DNA of 64,000 nt, from NCBI GenBank assembly GCA_036365145.1, contig JAEOAD010000794.1:1-64000 (forward strand). Direction: 5' to 3'. Positions 12,621-28,860 of this stretch are shown here, in pieces. The first letter of the stretch is position 1; every line of letters starts with the position of its first letter. This DNA comes from Orientallactaga sibirica (lineage: Eukaryota; Chordata; Mammalia; Rodentia; Dipodidae). A program made the position numbers and the translations under genes. The notes under the pieces are model-generated. The model saw only the letters and a list, made by a program, of their open reading frames with translations, was not told where the DNA came from and did not search any database.

Positions 12621-14945
12621 ATTTTTTCTTTTACTTTTCACATGAAGGAAGTACTTCAAGGTTTCCCTTTTGCATATCTGAATAGTCTGCATTATTATTC
12701 TTGGGCCATGGTTAACTTGAAGAGTTACTTAGCTCAAGCCTGAGATGTGTCTACAGCTCTTCTGATAGCCGATATGACTGGCAAATGATGAGTAGGTTGG
12801 CAGTGAAGACAGGCACAGGATGGAGCACACTTAATTTTTCCACTTAATAATTTTCCACTTAATTCTGAATGCTGGTTGACCTCAGGTAGCTGAAACTTGA
12901 GAAGTAAAGCTAAGGATAGAAATCAGGCATGGTAGCACGTGCCTTTAATCCCAGCAGAGGTAGGAGGATTGCCATGAGTTCAAAGCCACCCTGAGACTAC
13001 ATAATGAATTCCAAGTCAGTCTGGGCTAGAGTGAGACCCTTCCTTAAAAAAACAAAAAAACTAAGGATAGTTTAGAAACTACTGTAATGTGTCTTCCTTA
13101 AGGAAATTTTGGAATGCGAAAAGAATACGTGGAAAAAAAAACTACACAGTGAAAGAAATATAGGCAGCATGCTTACCATGTTGGCTATATTATTATTATC
13201 GTCATCATCATCATTATTATTATTTGGTTTTTCAAGATAGGGTCTAAGTCTGGCCCAGGCTGACCTGGAATTCACTATGTAGTCTCAGGATGGCCTAAAC
13301 TCACGGTGATCCTCCTACCTTTGCCTCCTGAGTGCTGGGATTAAAGGCATGTGCCACCACGCCTGGCTATTATTATGTATTTAAAATTTTTTTTTTACTT
13401 TATTTATTTATTTAAGAGCAGAGAGAGAGAGAGAGAATATGGGTGCACCAGGGCCTCCAGATACTGCAAATGATCTCTAGATGCATGTGCCACCTTGTGC
13501 ATCTGGCTTACGTGGGTCCTGGGGAATTGAGCCTTGAACCAGGTCCTTAGGCTTCACAGGCAAGCGCTTAGCTGCTAAGCCATCTCTCTAGCCCTATTAT
13601 GTATTTTTGAGGCATGGTCTCACTGTATTCCAGACTGACTTGGAACTCAGCAATCCTCCTACCTCAGTTTCCTGAGTGTTGGGATTAAAGATGTAGCCAC
13701 CATGCATAGCTGAATATATTCTTTGAGCATAAGTGTTTTTTTTTTTTAAACATTTTATTATTTATTTATTTGAGAGAGAGGTACAGAAATAGGCAGGTAG
13801 AGAGAAAGAGAACAGGCACCCCAGGGCCTCCAGCCACTGCAAACGAACTCCAGATGCATGCACCACCTTTGTGCATCTGGCTTATGTGGGTCCTGGAGAA
13901 TTGAGCCTCAAACCGGGGTCCTTAGGCTTCACAGGCAAGCGCTTAACCGCTAAGCCATCTCTCCAGCCCGAGCATAAGTGTTTTTAAAAAATATTTTATT
14001 TATTTATTTGAAAGAGAGAGAGAGAGAGAGAAAAAAAGAGGCAGATAGAGAGAATGAGCACACCAGGGCCTATAGTCATTGCAGACAAATTGTAGATGTA
14101 TGTGTCCTCTTGTGCATCTGGCTTTACATGGGTACTGGGTAATCAAACCTGGGTCCTTTGGCTTTGCCAGCAAGAGCCTTAATTGCTAAGCCATTTCTCC
14201 ACCCCATAAACTTTTTGTCCAATGTTGTTTTTTTTTTTTTCTCTAACAGATCTTAACTCTCTCTCTCTCTTTTTTTTTTTTTTTTTTCGAGGTAGGGTCT
14301 CACTCTGGTCCAGGCTGATCTGGAATCAACTATGTAGTTGCAGGGTGGCCTCGAACTCCTGCTTTCCAAGTGCTGGGATTAAAGGTGTGCGCCACCATGC
14401 CCGGCTTCTATTTTTTTTTTTTTAATGCAAGAGAGCAAGAGAGAGAGAGAATTGACATGCCAGGGCCTCCAGCCACTGCAATCAGACTCCAGACATGTGC
14501 ACCTCCTTGTGCACATGTGTGACCTTGAGTGCTTGTGTCACTGTGTGTCTGGCTTATGTGGAACCTGGAGAGTCAAGCATGAGTCCTTAGGCTTCAAAGG
14601 CAAGCGCCTTAACCACTAAGCCATCTCTCTAGCTCTTAACTCACTCACTTTCTCTTTTTTTTTTAATGATAGGAATACAAACTCTTTTTTAAAATTTATT
14701 TTTGTTTACTTTTATTTATTTATTTGAGAGCAACAGACAGAGAGAGAAAGAGGCAGAGAGACAGAATGGGCACACCAGGGCTTCCAGCCACTGCAAAGGA
14801 ACTCCAGACACATGCAAAGGAACTCCAGACACATGCACTACCTTGTGCATCTGGCTTATGTGGGTACTGGGGAATCGAGCCTCAAACTGGGGTTCTTAGG
14901 CTTCACAGGCAGCGCTTAACCACTAAGCCATCTCTCCAGCCCAAC
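12621..14945. repeat. Intron block: single-copy then SINEs
   Basis: 12621-12920 is single-copy. Sense B1-like 12925-13062 follows, then single-copy to 13190 and a short ATT/ATC-rich tract. Next are antisense B1-like 13212-13368, antisense B2-like 13390-13600, a diverged antisense B1-like 13600-13712, antisense B2-like 13740-13970 and 13985-14210, antisense B1-like 14265-14406, antisense B2-like variant 14410-14635, and antisense B2-like 14690-14942. The last copy contains a 21-bp period repeated twice at 14792-14833. Confidence 0.75.
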
Positions 14946-17430
14946 TCTATATGTTTTATATCCCAATGGACAGTTGATATTTAATTGTGATGAGAATTTA
15001 GGACAGCGGTGAAAAGCAAAACGGGAGTAAAATTAAGATTAGCTCTAACTGGGCGTCTTGGTGCACGCCTTTAATCTCAGAACTCGGGAGACCAAGGTAG
15101 GAGACCTGGGCTAGAATGAAACCTACCTTGAAAAACAAAAATACATAAATAAATAAATAAACAGTAAAATAACTGTTTAGAGTATAACTGTGGTGAAGGC
15201 AAAATGGGCACAAAAGACAATGGGAGCCTGGCATGTCAGCAGAGAGACTGGCATGTGTAAGGGTCAGAGTCAGCACAGGGTATGTGGCTAGGGAACTGCA
15301 GGTAGTGCATTGCCCCTGGCTGTGCAGTACCTGTAGGACCCTCATTCATAGGAGCGCAGGCACCAGTGTGATTTACCCAACCTAGATTTGGATTTCTTGC
15401 TGTTTTGTGGATGAAGAGTTTGATGTTGTTGGGGTTTCTGAAAATGTACACAGACCTTTCTTCTCTTACTTGCTGCTTAGCAGGGTGGAGGTGTTTATTC
15501 TGCCAAGTATTCTTGCTGCAGAAGAATTCCTTAGCCTGCATAGAGACAGAAAGTCTTTGTTCAGCCTGAGGTTGAAGAAAGGGGAGAGATAAAAAGTTGA
15601 TCACAACTACGAGAGAGAAGAATACACACTAGATGGCAGAAAGGGGGAATGAGAGGGCAAATTGGAAAAGGTTGATAATGGGTATCGTTCTGCAGAAGCA
15701 ATATATTCTGCTGTTACGTGTTACAGCGAGGTGACTATCAGTCTCAGCAACTTACTATGTATTTTATGAAGAACTACAAAAGAGAAGTTTTCAGGCTCCA
15801 TATATGAAGAAGTGAAAATGAGATAGAATTTTTTTTTTAGAGGTAGGGTCTCACTCTAGCTTAGGATGACCTGGAATTCACCATGTAGTTTCTGGCCTCG
15901 AACTCATGGTGATCCTCCTACCTCTGCTTCCCTAGTGCTGGGATTAAAGGCATGTGCCACTATGCATTAAGGTAGCATCTTGCTCTAGACCAAGCTGGCC
16001 TAAAATTCACTATGTAGTCTCAGGCTGACCTCAAAATCATGGGATCCTCCTACCTTGGCCTCACAAGTGCTTGGATTAAAGGTGTGCACTACCATGCCCA
16101 GCAAGATAGATATATATTTTTAATTTAATTTTTATTATTTTTTATTTATTTTGCAGAGAGAGACAGAGAGAGATAGACAGAGAGGGAGAGGGAGACAGAG
16201 ATGGGCACGCCAGCAGTCTCTCAGCTGCTGTGAACAAAATCTAGATGTGTGCGCCCCCTTGTGGTCAAGTGCGGCATTGCACCCTTGCCTCACTTTGCAT
16301 CTGGCTAAACGTGGGACCTGGAGATTGGAACTGCTGGACATTGGAACCAGCATTCTTAGGCTTAGCAGGCAGGCGCCTTAGCCGCTAAGCCATCTCTCCA
16401 GCCCCGAGATAGATATTTTGATTACTTTGATTTGATCAGCATTTATATGCATACAGTGACATATAACACTGTAGCTAAATATGTACAATTATTACTAATT
16501 TGAAAAAACTGAAATAAAAATATAGAGATAGTAAAATCCTTAATCTTAGCCTTTTTTTTTTTTTTTTTTCCACTTTTTGATTTTTCGAGGTAGGGTCTCC
16601 CTCTAGCTCAGGCTGACCTGGAATTCACTATTCACAGGATGGCCTCTAACTCATGGTGATCCTCCTGCCTCTGCCTCCTGGGTGCTGGGATTAAAGGTGT
16701 GTACCACCACACCCGGCTTCTTAGCCATTTTTTATTTGTTAGTGTTTTCCTTGGCCAAGTAAAGATATCATAGCAGCCTTGCCCTAGCATCCTGTCTATA
16801 GAGCAAAATGTTTGAAAAGTTAAAATCCAAATTCTATTTCCAGTACTTAGGAGATTCTAGTTCTGTTGTCAGATCCTTGTGTATTTGATGTGTGTGTGAT
16901 ACTAAGGGCTAATTGTATGCTAGGCAAGCACTCTATCACTAAAATATATTCCCAGTCCCCCCTTTTTAAATTAATTAATTATTACTATTATTATTATTTT
17001 TTGGTTTTCCGGGGTAGGGTCTCACGCTAGCTCAGGCTGACCTGGAATTCACTATGTAGTCTCAGGGTGGCCTTGAACTCTTGGTGATCTTCCTACCTCT
17101 GCCTCCCGAGTGCTGGGATTAAAGGAGTACACCACTATACCCGGCCCCCAGTCCTTTTATTTTGAGACTGAGTCTTTGTACCATGTTTTGAGATAACAGT
17201 TTCTGACCTTGTCATGGTTCCATATTAGCAGTGCTTAGAGAACCTTGGTAAACTCTAATCTTTGGGAAAGGATTGAGATCCCTAGAATCCTAGTGCTAAA
17301 GCTTCCATGGTACACAGGCCCTTCCTAGTGTCCCATGCAGTGGTCTGCTGGTGGCGTGAGTGTGTGCAGGTGTAAATCACAATTGCTATGTGCCAGATGG
17401 AAAGGCTTCACAAACAATACTGTGTCAGCT
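14946..17430. repeat. Intron block: mixed single-copy and SINEs
   Basis: Single-copy 14946-15040 is followed by a truncated sense B1-like copy at 15045-15140. 15141-15830 is single-copy with no recognised gene. Two antisense B1-like copies lie back to back at 15835-15965 and 15967-16105, then an antisense long B2-like copy at about 16120-16405. Single-copy 16406-16545, antisense B1-like 16550-16720, single-copy to 16970, antisense B1-like 16990-17150 and single-copy to 17430 complete the block. Confidence 0.7.
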
Positions 17431-17775
17431 ATTTTCTCCTTGCCTGGACAAAATACCAAGCCAGAAGCAGCTTAGGGCAGGAAAAGGGTTCATTTAGGCT
17501 TACAGTTCCAAAGGGTAGACTCCAGCTTGGCAGGCTTGAACAGGGAGCCAGCTGCACATCATCAGAGAGTGAGGGATGGACACTGCTGCCCAGCTTTCTC
17601 CCTCCTTTTTATTCAGTGCAGAACCCCCGCCCATGGAATGGTGCTGCTCACAGTTAGGGTGTGTCTTCATCTCTCAATTAAGCTAATCGACAAAATCCCT
17701 CACAGACATGCCCAGAGATGTGTTTTCCTGGTGATTCTAAATCCTGGCATTCCAACTAGAGATCAACCATCACAA
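17430..17775. repeat. Mid-repetitive rodent element fragment
   Basis: This stretch shares its opening words (tissue of ACAAAATACCAA, AAAGGGTT-ATTT, then a GGCTTACAG-like block) with 44310-44560 and 9755-10295. It resembles a dispersed element common in rodents, possibly an LTR-type MaLR relative, but I cannot name it from sequence alone. ORFs at 17388-17657 and 17527-17811 lie inside it and show no recognised domain. Confidence 0.45.
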
Positions 17776-19272
17776 ATATTATTAAGGCACTATTGTACTA
17801 TTAGCTTTTAAAATATATTTACTTACTTGAGAGAGAGAGTTGAGAGTATGGGCATGCCAAGGCCTCTTGCTGCTGTAAACAAACTTCAGATGCATGCACC
17901 ACTTTGTGCATCTTGCTCTATACATATATAGTGAAGAATCAGACACAGGCCAGCAGGCTTTGCAAGCAAGCACCTTTAACCACTGAGTCATCTCCCCAGT
18001 TCTGCTGTGAGGTGTTTTTTTTTTTCGAGGTAGTCTTACTTTAGCCAAAGTTGACCTGAAACTCACTTTGTAGTCCCAGCTGGCCTTGAATTCACAATGA
18101 TCCACCTACCTCTGCCTCCTAAATGCTGGGATTAAAGATGTGTTCCACCATGCCCAGCTTTGTGCTATGAGTTTCACACTTATTATCTCTATTCCTTGCA
18201 ACATTACTGCTGATGGCCCAGAGGTGCTAACTTACTTGTATGAGATTATGTAGGTAACTATAATGTTAGCAAAATAACTCCAGTTCTCTCTCTCTCTCTC
18301 TCTTTTTTTTTTTTTTTTTTTGGTTTTTCAAGGTAGGGTCTCACTCTAGCCCAGGCTGACCTGGAATTCACTATGTAGTCTCAGGTTGGCCTCGAACTCA
18401 TGGCGATTCTCCTACCTCTGCCTCCCAAGTATTGGGATTAAAGGCATGCGTCACCACACCCAGCTAACTCCAGTTCTTGATCCCTCTTAAGAAAATTCTC
18501 CAGGGAAGAATAAAGAAATGATTTTGAGGGCTGAGGAGATTACTCAGTGGTTAAAAACACTTGCTTGCAAAACTGCCAGGGGCCCAGGCTGGGGTTCTAT
18601 GCCCTAACCCATGCAAAGTAAGATTCACAGTTGTTTGCAGCAGCAAGAGATCCTAACATTCACACATGCAAAAAAAGTAATAAGAAATGATTGTCTTTAA
18701 AAAAAAAAAAAAAAAAAACCTCCTCAGCTATTTCCAATCTGTTCATACCTTTAAAAGTACCTGCATTCTTCAAATGGCCATAAGTCAGTCCATCTACCCA
18801 AAATGCCTCTACTAGCAGACAAAGCAAGCTGCAGCTGTATGGTGGGTGGCAGTACACACTGAAAAGATTCCTGTCCACTTTTTTCCTAGGGCCCTTCATC
18901 TATGGATCTCAGCATGAGAATGTGTCATGCTTTAGGTAGCACCCTCTGTTTCTTTTTTCAGGAATTAGGAACTTAAACGTGACAGAAACTTTTTTTTTCT
19001 TGAGGTAGGATCTCCCTCTAGCCCAGGCTGACCTGGAATTCCCTATGTACTTTCAGGGTGGCCTTGAACTCACGTCGACCCTCCTACCTCTGCCTCCCGA
19101 GTGCTGGGATTAAAGGTGTGCGCCACCACGCCCAGCTTCATGACAGAAACTTTAGAGTACTAACCGCCTTTGTGGTCACCAGAAGAGATAGTTGCTGTCT
19201 TTGAAATTGCAGTAGGATATTATTTAAGGACAAGAACTTCCCAAGGAAGAATGAAGCACTATACTTACAATT
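17776..19272. repeat. Intron block: SINEs with target-site duplications
   Basis: Antisense B2-like 17800-18002 and antisense B1-like 18012-18160 come first. Single-copy sequence and a (TC)n tract follow. An antisense B1-like copy at about 18300-18464 is flanked by TAACTCCAGTTCT at 18275-18287 and 18465-18477. A degenerate sense B2-like copy is at 18525-18680. 18690-18985 is single-copy. A further antisense B1-like copy at 18993-19140 is flanked by TGACAGAAACTTT at 18980-18992 and 19141-19153. Confidence 0.8.
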
Positions 19273-21126
19273 TGTTTCTGAGCCAAAGATGTTACCAACT
19301 ATTACCCATGCTCTTATCAGCCTATTGAGACAGCTTAGCCACTTAAGAGATGGGAGGGGGGAGTACCCATATAAAAGGCAGATGGGTGTGGTGGCCCACC
19401 TGTAATCCCTGCAGTCAGGAGGTGGGGACAGCCTAGGACAAGCTGGCAAGCTGGACTAGTCAAATCAGTGAGCCCTGGATTCAAGTGTGATGCCTGCCTC
19501 AGTAAATGAGGTAAAGAGTGATCAAGGGAGACACCTGATGTCTTACTTCTCCTATTTAACTGTATTTTAATACCCAGATTTTGTCAGACTGTTCTTCCCA
19601 GAGCATGGTGTAAACACAAGCTAATAAAGAAGGAAACGTCTATCTACTCTGAATAGTCTGAGGCCTAGCTTTAACTTGTATACACAGCTTCAACCTATCA
19701 AATAAGTGAGTCTCCTACAACTCATTTCTTGCCCTTAAAATGCTGTGGATTATGGCAGGTTTGAAAAATGGGATGACTGGATAAATGGAACATAAGGTTC
19801 AGGCCAGGCATCCAAATAACTGTCACCTATAGGAGAACAAATGAACCTTTGTGTCCAAGTGACTTGTCAAGACTCTTCCAGACGCAGCTGACAGAGGAGG
19901 CAAGCAAGCCTTCCACTGGGATGTGCCAACTAAGTGCATTCCCTTATGACAACCAAGAGGCCTGCAGTAGATCCTAACGTCATCCTCCACTGACTGGGGG
20001 GCTTCAGTGATGTCATGAAAATGCGTTTGCATCCCTTTTCTCTTTCCTCTGGTGGTTCACTTCCAGACAGCTTCTTTTATGGAAAGCGATGGCTGTTCTG
20101 AGTATCCTTCCCATATTCTGGAAACTCCAGTGGAAAGTGCTTCTTTCCCTGTAGTCCTAGCAGAACCATGGATAGGATTCATCAGACTAATTTGGCTCAT
20201 GTGTCAATTCCCTAAACCAGTCACTGTGGTCAGTCTTGGAGTCTGTGAATGGGCCAGCAATAAAGCACACAGACCATAGTGTTACCATAAGAAAGGGGAG
20301 GTGCCAGGCGTGGTGGCGCATGCCTTTAATCCCAGCACTCAGGGACGCAGAGGTAGGAGGATCACTGTGAGTTCAAGGCCACCCTGAGACTACATAGTGA
20401 ATTCCAGGTCAGCCTGGACTAGAGTGAGACCCTACCTCAAAAAACCAAAAAAGAAAAAAAGAAAGAAAAACAAAAAGAAAAGAAAAGAAAAAGTTAAATA
20501 TAACTCTTAGAAGACTAAAGTTTGCAATCTCTAATGCCTAGGAAATCCTGTATTGTCCCTAGCATGCAGCCTTCCTCCCTCAAATCCCGCACGTGTGCAC
20601 AGACACACACACAGGCATACCTTTCTCCATCTTTTTGTCAGGTTCCACCTAAAGAATATAAGTGCAAGCTGGGCGTGGTGGTGCACACCTTTAATCCCAG
20701 CACTTGGGAGGTAGAGGTAGGAGGATCGCCAAGAGTTCGAGGCCACCCTGAGACTACATAGTTAATTATTCCAGGTCAGCCTGGACCAGAGTGAGACCCT
20801 ACCTCGAAAAACCAAAAAAAAAAAAAATAATAATAATAATAATATAATTGCAATCATGCTTTGTGATGGTCCCTGGCTATTATATGACATCATGAATGTA
20901 GAAAATACACAATAGCACCAGGCATGGTGGCATATGCCTTTAATGCCAGCACTCGAGAGGCTGAGGTAGGAGGATTGCTACGAGTTTGAGGCTAGTTTGG
21001 GACTACAGAGTGAGTTCCAGGTCGGCCTGGGCTAGAGTGAGACCCCCACCTTGAAAAAAAACAAAAAATACTCAATAGCCTTCCACATAGCATACTAGAC
21101 AAACTTTACTCTCATGTCTTGATTGA

Positions 21127-21297
<171 letters not shown>

Positions 21298-22139
21298 TGA
21301 AAGTAATGTACATAATTTGTCTTTGATATTTTGATTAAAAATCCTCCTGAAACAAAGTACATAGAAATGCTATGTGAAATATGGCAGGTTTCTTTTTCTT
21401 TGTTTTGAGGCAGGATCTTTCTTTTTTTTTTTTTAACTTCTTAAAGCTTTTTCTTTTTATTTATTTATTTGAGAGAGAGAGAAAAAGAAAAAGAGTAAAG
21501 AGAGAGAGAATGGGCATATCAGGGCCACCAGGCACTGCAAACAAACTCCAGGTGCATGTGCTGCTTTGTGCATCTGGCTTATGTGGGTCCTGGGGAATCA
21601 AACCTGGGTCCTTTGGCTTTGCAGGCAAGCACCTTAACCATTAAGCCATCTCTCCAGCCTGAGTTCCTTTTTTAAATGAGTAATTGGGTTGACAAGATGA
21701 TAAAGAAATTATCAGGGGTCAGAAACAAAGAAGAAATGAAATCCAAGCTGTAAGAGCATAGGGATTGGATGCTGACTGCAATGTAGTATTCATATGTGAT
21801 ATGACAGAGAGATCTCACCTCTTGAAAGACTTTCCCTCAAGAGAAGGTTGGTGTAGAACAAATCTGTCATCAGTACAAGAAAGGAAAGCATCTCTTTCCC
21901 TCCCTCCCCACGTCTCTTTGTGTGGGCTCTAGGTAGAAAAAGAAAAGTCTCTGTAGAGAAGTTCTGCTATACTCTTACCCTCAAATTGGTTGGGGATTCC
22001 AATTTATATTTCCAGAATGAGCAGAATTCCCCAAACTGAAAAGTTAGCATGAAACATGATCAAGCCCAGTAGTACTGTTGGGATGCTGAAGAGGAACAAA
22101 TACATGACCTTTCACTCACAGGTAGAGCCCCTTGGGAGT

Positions 22140-22248
22140 TGAATTCCAAATTCCAAGTATGCGAGGTGTATTGGGGAAAGTTTTCAATTAGCAATAATTG
22201 CACCTCAGATAAACTTTATTGGCTATGATACTGCCACTGCACAAACCT
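22140..22248 (-). pseudogene. U4 snRNA pseudogene (copy 1)
   Basis: On the minus strand, from 22248 leftwards, the sequence follows U4 snRNA: a GTGCAGTGGCAGTATC-like start, GCCAATAAAGTTTATC, then GAGGTGCAATTATTGCTAAT and TGAAAACTTTCCCCAATAC. The first 75 or so bases align well with several substitutions; the part after CCCAATAC is much diverged and the 3' stem-loop and Sm site are not recognisable. It sits inside an intron with no snRNA promoter visible, so I call it a truncated retropseudogene. It is carried in both units of the tandem duplication. Confidence 0.9.
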
Positions 22249-24725
22249 CAAATATGTGAGGAATCAAAAGTAATACATGCTGGGCATGATGGCACATGCC
22301 TTTAATCCCAGCACTTGGGAGGCAGAGGTAGGATGATCGCCATGAGTTTGAGGCCACTCTGAGACTGCAGAGTGAATTCCAGGTCAGCCTGGGCTAGAGC
22401 AAGATCCTACCTTGAAAAACAAAAACAAAAAACAAAAAAACAAAACAAACAAACAAACAAGGTAATACATGCTCATTCCAGCAGAAGGAAGAAGAGAGCA
22501 TCACATTTCTCCACTCCTCCTCAATACAGTATCTTTTTCTGCATGTTGCCAAAATCATGTTGCATATGCAGAAGCACATCACAGGTTTGATAGCATATGG
22601 TATCTATTATTGGGTGGTGTCACTCCTTTTCCAGCTTAAAGCATTTCATAACTCACATCAATGGGAACAAGTTTCAGAGATGTATAGAATTATCTGTGAA
22701 TTGTTTTGAGCTGTCTAATTATTTTAAAAAGATTAACCAGGCATGATAGCTCACACTTGTAATTCTAGCATTCAGGAGCCTGAGATGGGAGGATCAAGTC
22801 AAGTCTCAGGTTACAAAGTGAGGTCAGGGTCAGCTAGTTATTAGAATGAGACTCTATCTTAAAAAAATGTTTCTGAGCCAAAGATGTTACCAACTATTAC
22901 CCATGCTCTTATCAGCCTATTGAGACAGCTTAGCCACTTAAGAGATGGGAGGGGGGAGTACCCATATAAAAGGCAGATGGGTGTGGTGGCCCACCTGTAA
23001 TCCCTGCAGTCAGGAGGTGGGGACAGCCTAGGACAAGCTGGCAAGCTGGACTAGTCAAATCAGTGAGCCCTGGATTCAAGTGTGATGCCTGCCTCAGTAA
23101 ATGAGGTAAAGAGTGATCAAGGGAGACACCTGATGTCTTACTTCTCCTATTTAACTGTATTTTAATACCCAGATTTTGTCAGACTGTTCTTCCCAGAGCA
23201 TGGTGTAAACACAAGCTAATAAAGAAGGAAACTTCTATCTACTCTGAATAGTCTGAGGCCTAGCTTTAACTTGTATACACAGCTTCAACCTATCAAATAA
23301 GTGAGTCTCCTACAACTCATTTCTTGCCCTTAAAATGCTGTGGATTATGGCAGGATTGAAAAATGGGATGACTGGATAAATGGAACATAAGGTTCAGGCC
23401 AGGCATCCAAATAACTGTCACCTATAGGAGAACAAATGAACCTTTGTGTCCAAGTGACTTGTCAAGACTCTTCCAGACGCAGCTGACAGAGGAGGCAAGC
23501 AAGCCTTCCACTGGGATGTGCCAACTAAGTGCATTCCCTTATGACAACCAAGAGGCCTGCAGTAGATCCTAACGTCATCCTCCACTGACTGGGGGGCTTC
23601 AGTGATGTCATGAAAATGCGTTTGCATCCCTTTTCTCTTTCCTCTGGTGGTTCACTTCCAGACAGCTTCTTTATGGAAAGCGATGGCTGTTCTGAGTATC
23701 CTTCCCATATTCTGGAAACTCCAGTGGAAAGTGCTTCTTTCCCTGTAGTCCTAGCAGAACCATGGATAGGATTCATCAGACTAATTTGGCTCATGTGTCA
23801 ATTCCCTAAACCAGTCACTGTGGTCAGTCTTGGAGTCTGTGAATGGGCCAGCAATAAAGCACACAGACCATAGTGTTACCATAAGAAAGGGGAGGTGCCA
23901 GGCGTGGTGGCGCATGCCTTTAATCCCAGCACTCAGGGACGCAGAGGTAGGAGGATCACTGTGAGTTCAAGGCCACCCTGAGACTACATAGTGAATTCCA
24001 GGTCAGCCTGGACTAGAGTGAGACCCTACCTCGAAAAACCAAAAAAGAAAAAAAGAAAGAAAAACAAAAAGAAAAGAAAAGAAAAAGTTAAATATAACTC
24101 TTAGAAGACTAAAGTTTGCAATCTCTAATGCCTAGGAAAACCTGTATTGTCCCTAGCATACAGCCTTCCTCCCTCAAATCCCGCACGTGTGCACAGACAC
24201 ACACACAGGCATACCTTTCTCCATCTTTTTGTCAGGTTCCACCTAAAGAATATAAGTACAAGCTGGGCGTGGTGGTGCACACCTTTAATCCCAGCACTTG
24301 GGAGGTAGAGGTAGGAGGATCGCCAAGAGTTCGAGGCCACCCTGAGACTACATAGTTAATTATTCCAGGTCAGCCTGGACCAGAGTGAGACCCTACCTCG
24401 AAAAACAAAAAAAACAAAAACAAAAAAAATAATAATAATAATATAATTGCAATCATGCTTTGTGATGGTCCCTGGCTATTATATGACATCATGAATGTAG
24501 AAAATACACAATAGCACCAGACATGGTGGCATATGCCTTTAATGCCAGCACTCGAGAGGCTGAGGTAGGAGGATTGCTACGAGTTTGAGGCTAGTTTGGG
24601 ACTACAGAGTGAGTTCCAGGTCGGCCTGGGCTAGAGTGAGACCCCCACCTTGAAAAAAAACAGAAAATACTCAATAGCCTTCCACATAGCATACTAGACA
24701 AACTTTACTCTCATGTCTTGATTGA

Positions 24726-24896
<171 letters not shown>

Positions 24897-25740
24897 TGAA
24901 AGTAATGTACATAATTTGTCTTTGATATGTTGATTAAAAATCCTCCTGAAACAAAGTACATAGAAATGCTATGTGAAATATGGCAGGTTTCTTTTTCTTT
25001 GTTTTGAGGCAGGATCTTTCTTTCTTTTTTTTTTTTTAACTTTTAAGCTTTTTCTTTTTATTTATTTATTTGAGAGAGAGAGAAAAAGAAAAAGAGTAAA
25101 GAGAGAGAGAATGGGCATATCAGGGCCACCAGGCACTGCAAACAAACTCCAGGTGCATGTGCTGCTTTGTGCATCTGGCTTATGTGGGTCCTGGGGAATC
25201 AAACCTGGGTCCTTTGGCTTTGCAGGCAAGCACCTTAACCATTAAGCCATCTCTCCAGCCTGAGTTCCTTTTTTAAATGAGTAATTGGGTTGACAAGATG
25301 ATAAAGAAATTATCAGGGGTCAGAAACAAAGAAGAAATGAAATCCAAGCTGTAAGAGCATAGGGATTGGATGCTGACTGCAATGTAGTATTCATATGTGA
25401 TATGACAGAGAGATCTCACCTCTTGAAAGACTTTCCCTCAAGAGAAGGTTGGTGTAGAACAAATCTGTCATCAGTACAAGAAAGGAAAGCATCTCTTTCC
25501 CTCCCTCCCCACGTCTCTTTGTGTGGGCTCTAGGTAGAAAAAGAAAAGTCTCTGTAGAGAGGTTCTGCTATACTCTTACCCTCAAATTGGTTGGGGATTC
25601 CAATTTATATTTCCAGAATGAGCAGAATTCCCCAAACTGAAAAGTTAGCATGAAACATGATCAAGCCCAGTAGTACTGTTGGGATGCTGAAGAGGAACAA
25701 ATACATGACCTTTCACTCACAGGTAGAGCCCCTTGGGAGC

Positions 25741-25849
25741 TGAATTCCAAATTCCAAGTATGCGAGGTGTATTGGGGAAAGTTTTCAATTAGTAATAATT
25801 GCACCTCAGATAAACTTTATTGGCTATGATACTGCCACTGCACAAACCT
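25741..25849 (-). pseudogene. U4 snRNA pseudogene (copy 2)
   Basis: This is the duplicated U4-derived sequence, read leftwards from 25849. It carries the same substitutions and the same diverged 3' part as the copy at 22140-22248, with one difference noted (GTAATAATT here against GCAATAATT in copy 1 on the plus strand). It was copied by the tandem duplication, not by a second retrotransposition, because its flanks are also duplicated. Confidence 0.9.
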
Positions 25850-26452
25850 CAAATATGTGAGGAATCAAAAGTAATACATGCTGGGCATGATGGCACATGC
25901 CTTTAATCCCAGCACTTGGGAGGCAGAGGTAGGATGATCGCCATGAGTTTGAGGCCACTCTGAGACTGCAGAGTGAATTCCAGGTCAGCCTGGGCTAGAG
26001 CAAGATCCTACCTTGAAAAACAAAAACAAAAAACAAAAAAACAAAACAAACAAACAAGGTAATACATGCTCATTCCAGCAGAAGGAAGAAGAGAGCATCA
26101 CATTTCTCCACTCCTCCTCAATACAGTATCTTTTTCTGCATGTTGCCAAAATCATGTTGCATATGCAGAAGCACATCACAGGTTTGATAGCATATGGTAT
26201 CTATTATTGGGTGGTGTCACTCCTTTTCCAGCTTAAAGCATTTCATAACTCACATCAATGGGAACAAGTTTCAGAGATGTATAGAATTATCTGTGAATTG
26301 TTTTGAGCTGTCTAATTATTTTAAAAAGATTAACCAGGCATGATAGCTCACACTTGTAATTCTAGCATTCAGGAGCCTGAGATGGGAGGATCAAGTCAAG
26401 TCTCAGGTTACAAAGTGAGGTCAGGGTCAGCTAGTTATTAGAATGAGACTCT

Positions 26453-28331
<1,879 letters not shown>

Positions 28332-28860
28332 AGTCTCTGCCTCATAGCTTGAATTCTCTTGAGCTCTAAGATGAACTTGGGGACAACATGAGCAGTCAAG
28401 TGTCTACAAGAGCAATTGTGTCTTTGATACCTTCTACCCTCCTTGTTTTTTTTAATTTAGAAGTTTTTATTCCCTCAGGGTTCTGAGCATTTAGAATTTA
28501 CTAAGAGACCATCTGGAGGAATTGTCTTCACAGGCTGTACTTATAGCTTATCTGTCAGCAGTCACTTCATAACATTATCTGTGGACTGCAGAAACATCTG
28601 TTCTCACCATTCCAGCCCTAAGGGCCTGCAGAGGACCAGACCCCTGGCTGAAGCTTGCAGAGCAGCCATACACTCCCAGCTGGGGGTCCTGTAGCTGGGA
28701 TGCTGCTCACAGCCACGTACTACTCACACCATCACATAGATAACACCCAGCTTTCCTGCTGCTGACATGTGGACAGTGGCCACAGTTGCTTGAAGTTGTG
28801 ACAAAGTGTTTGTAACTTCAGAGTCCAGAATCCTATTGCCTATTAAAATGTGGGGGAGGG

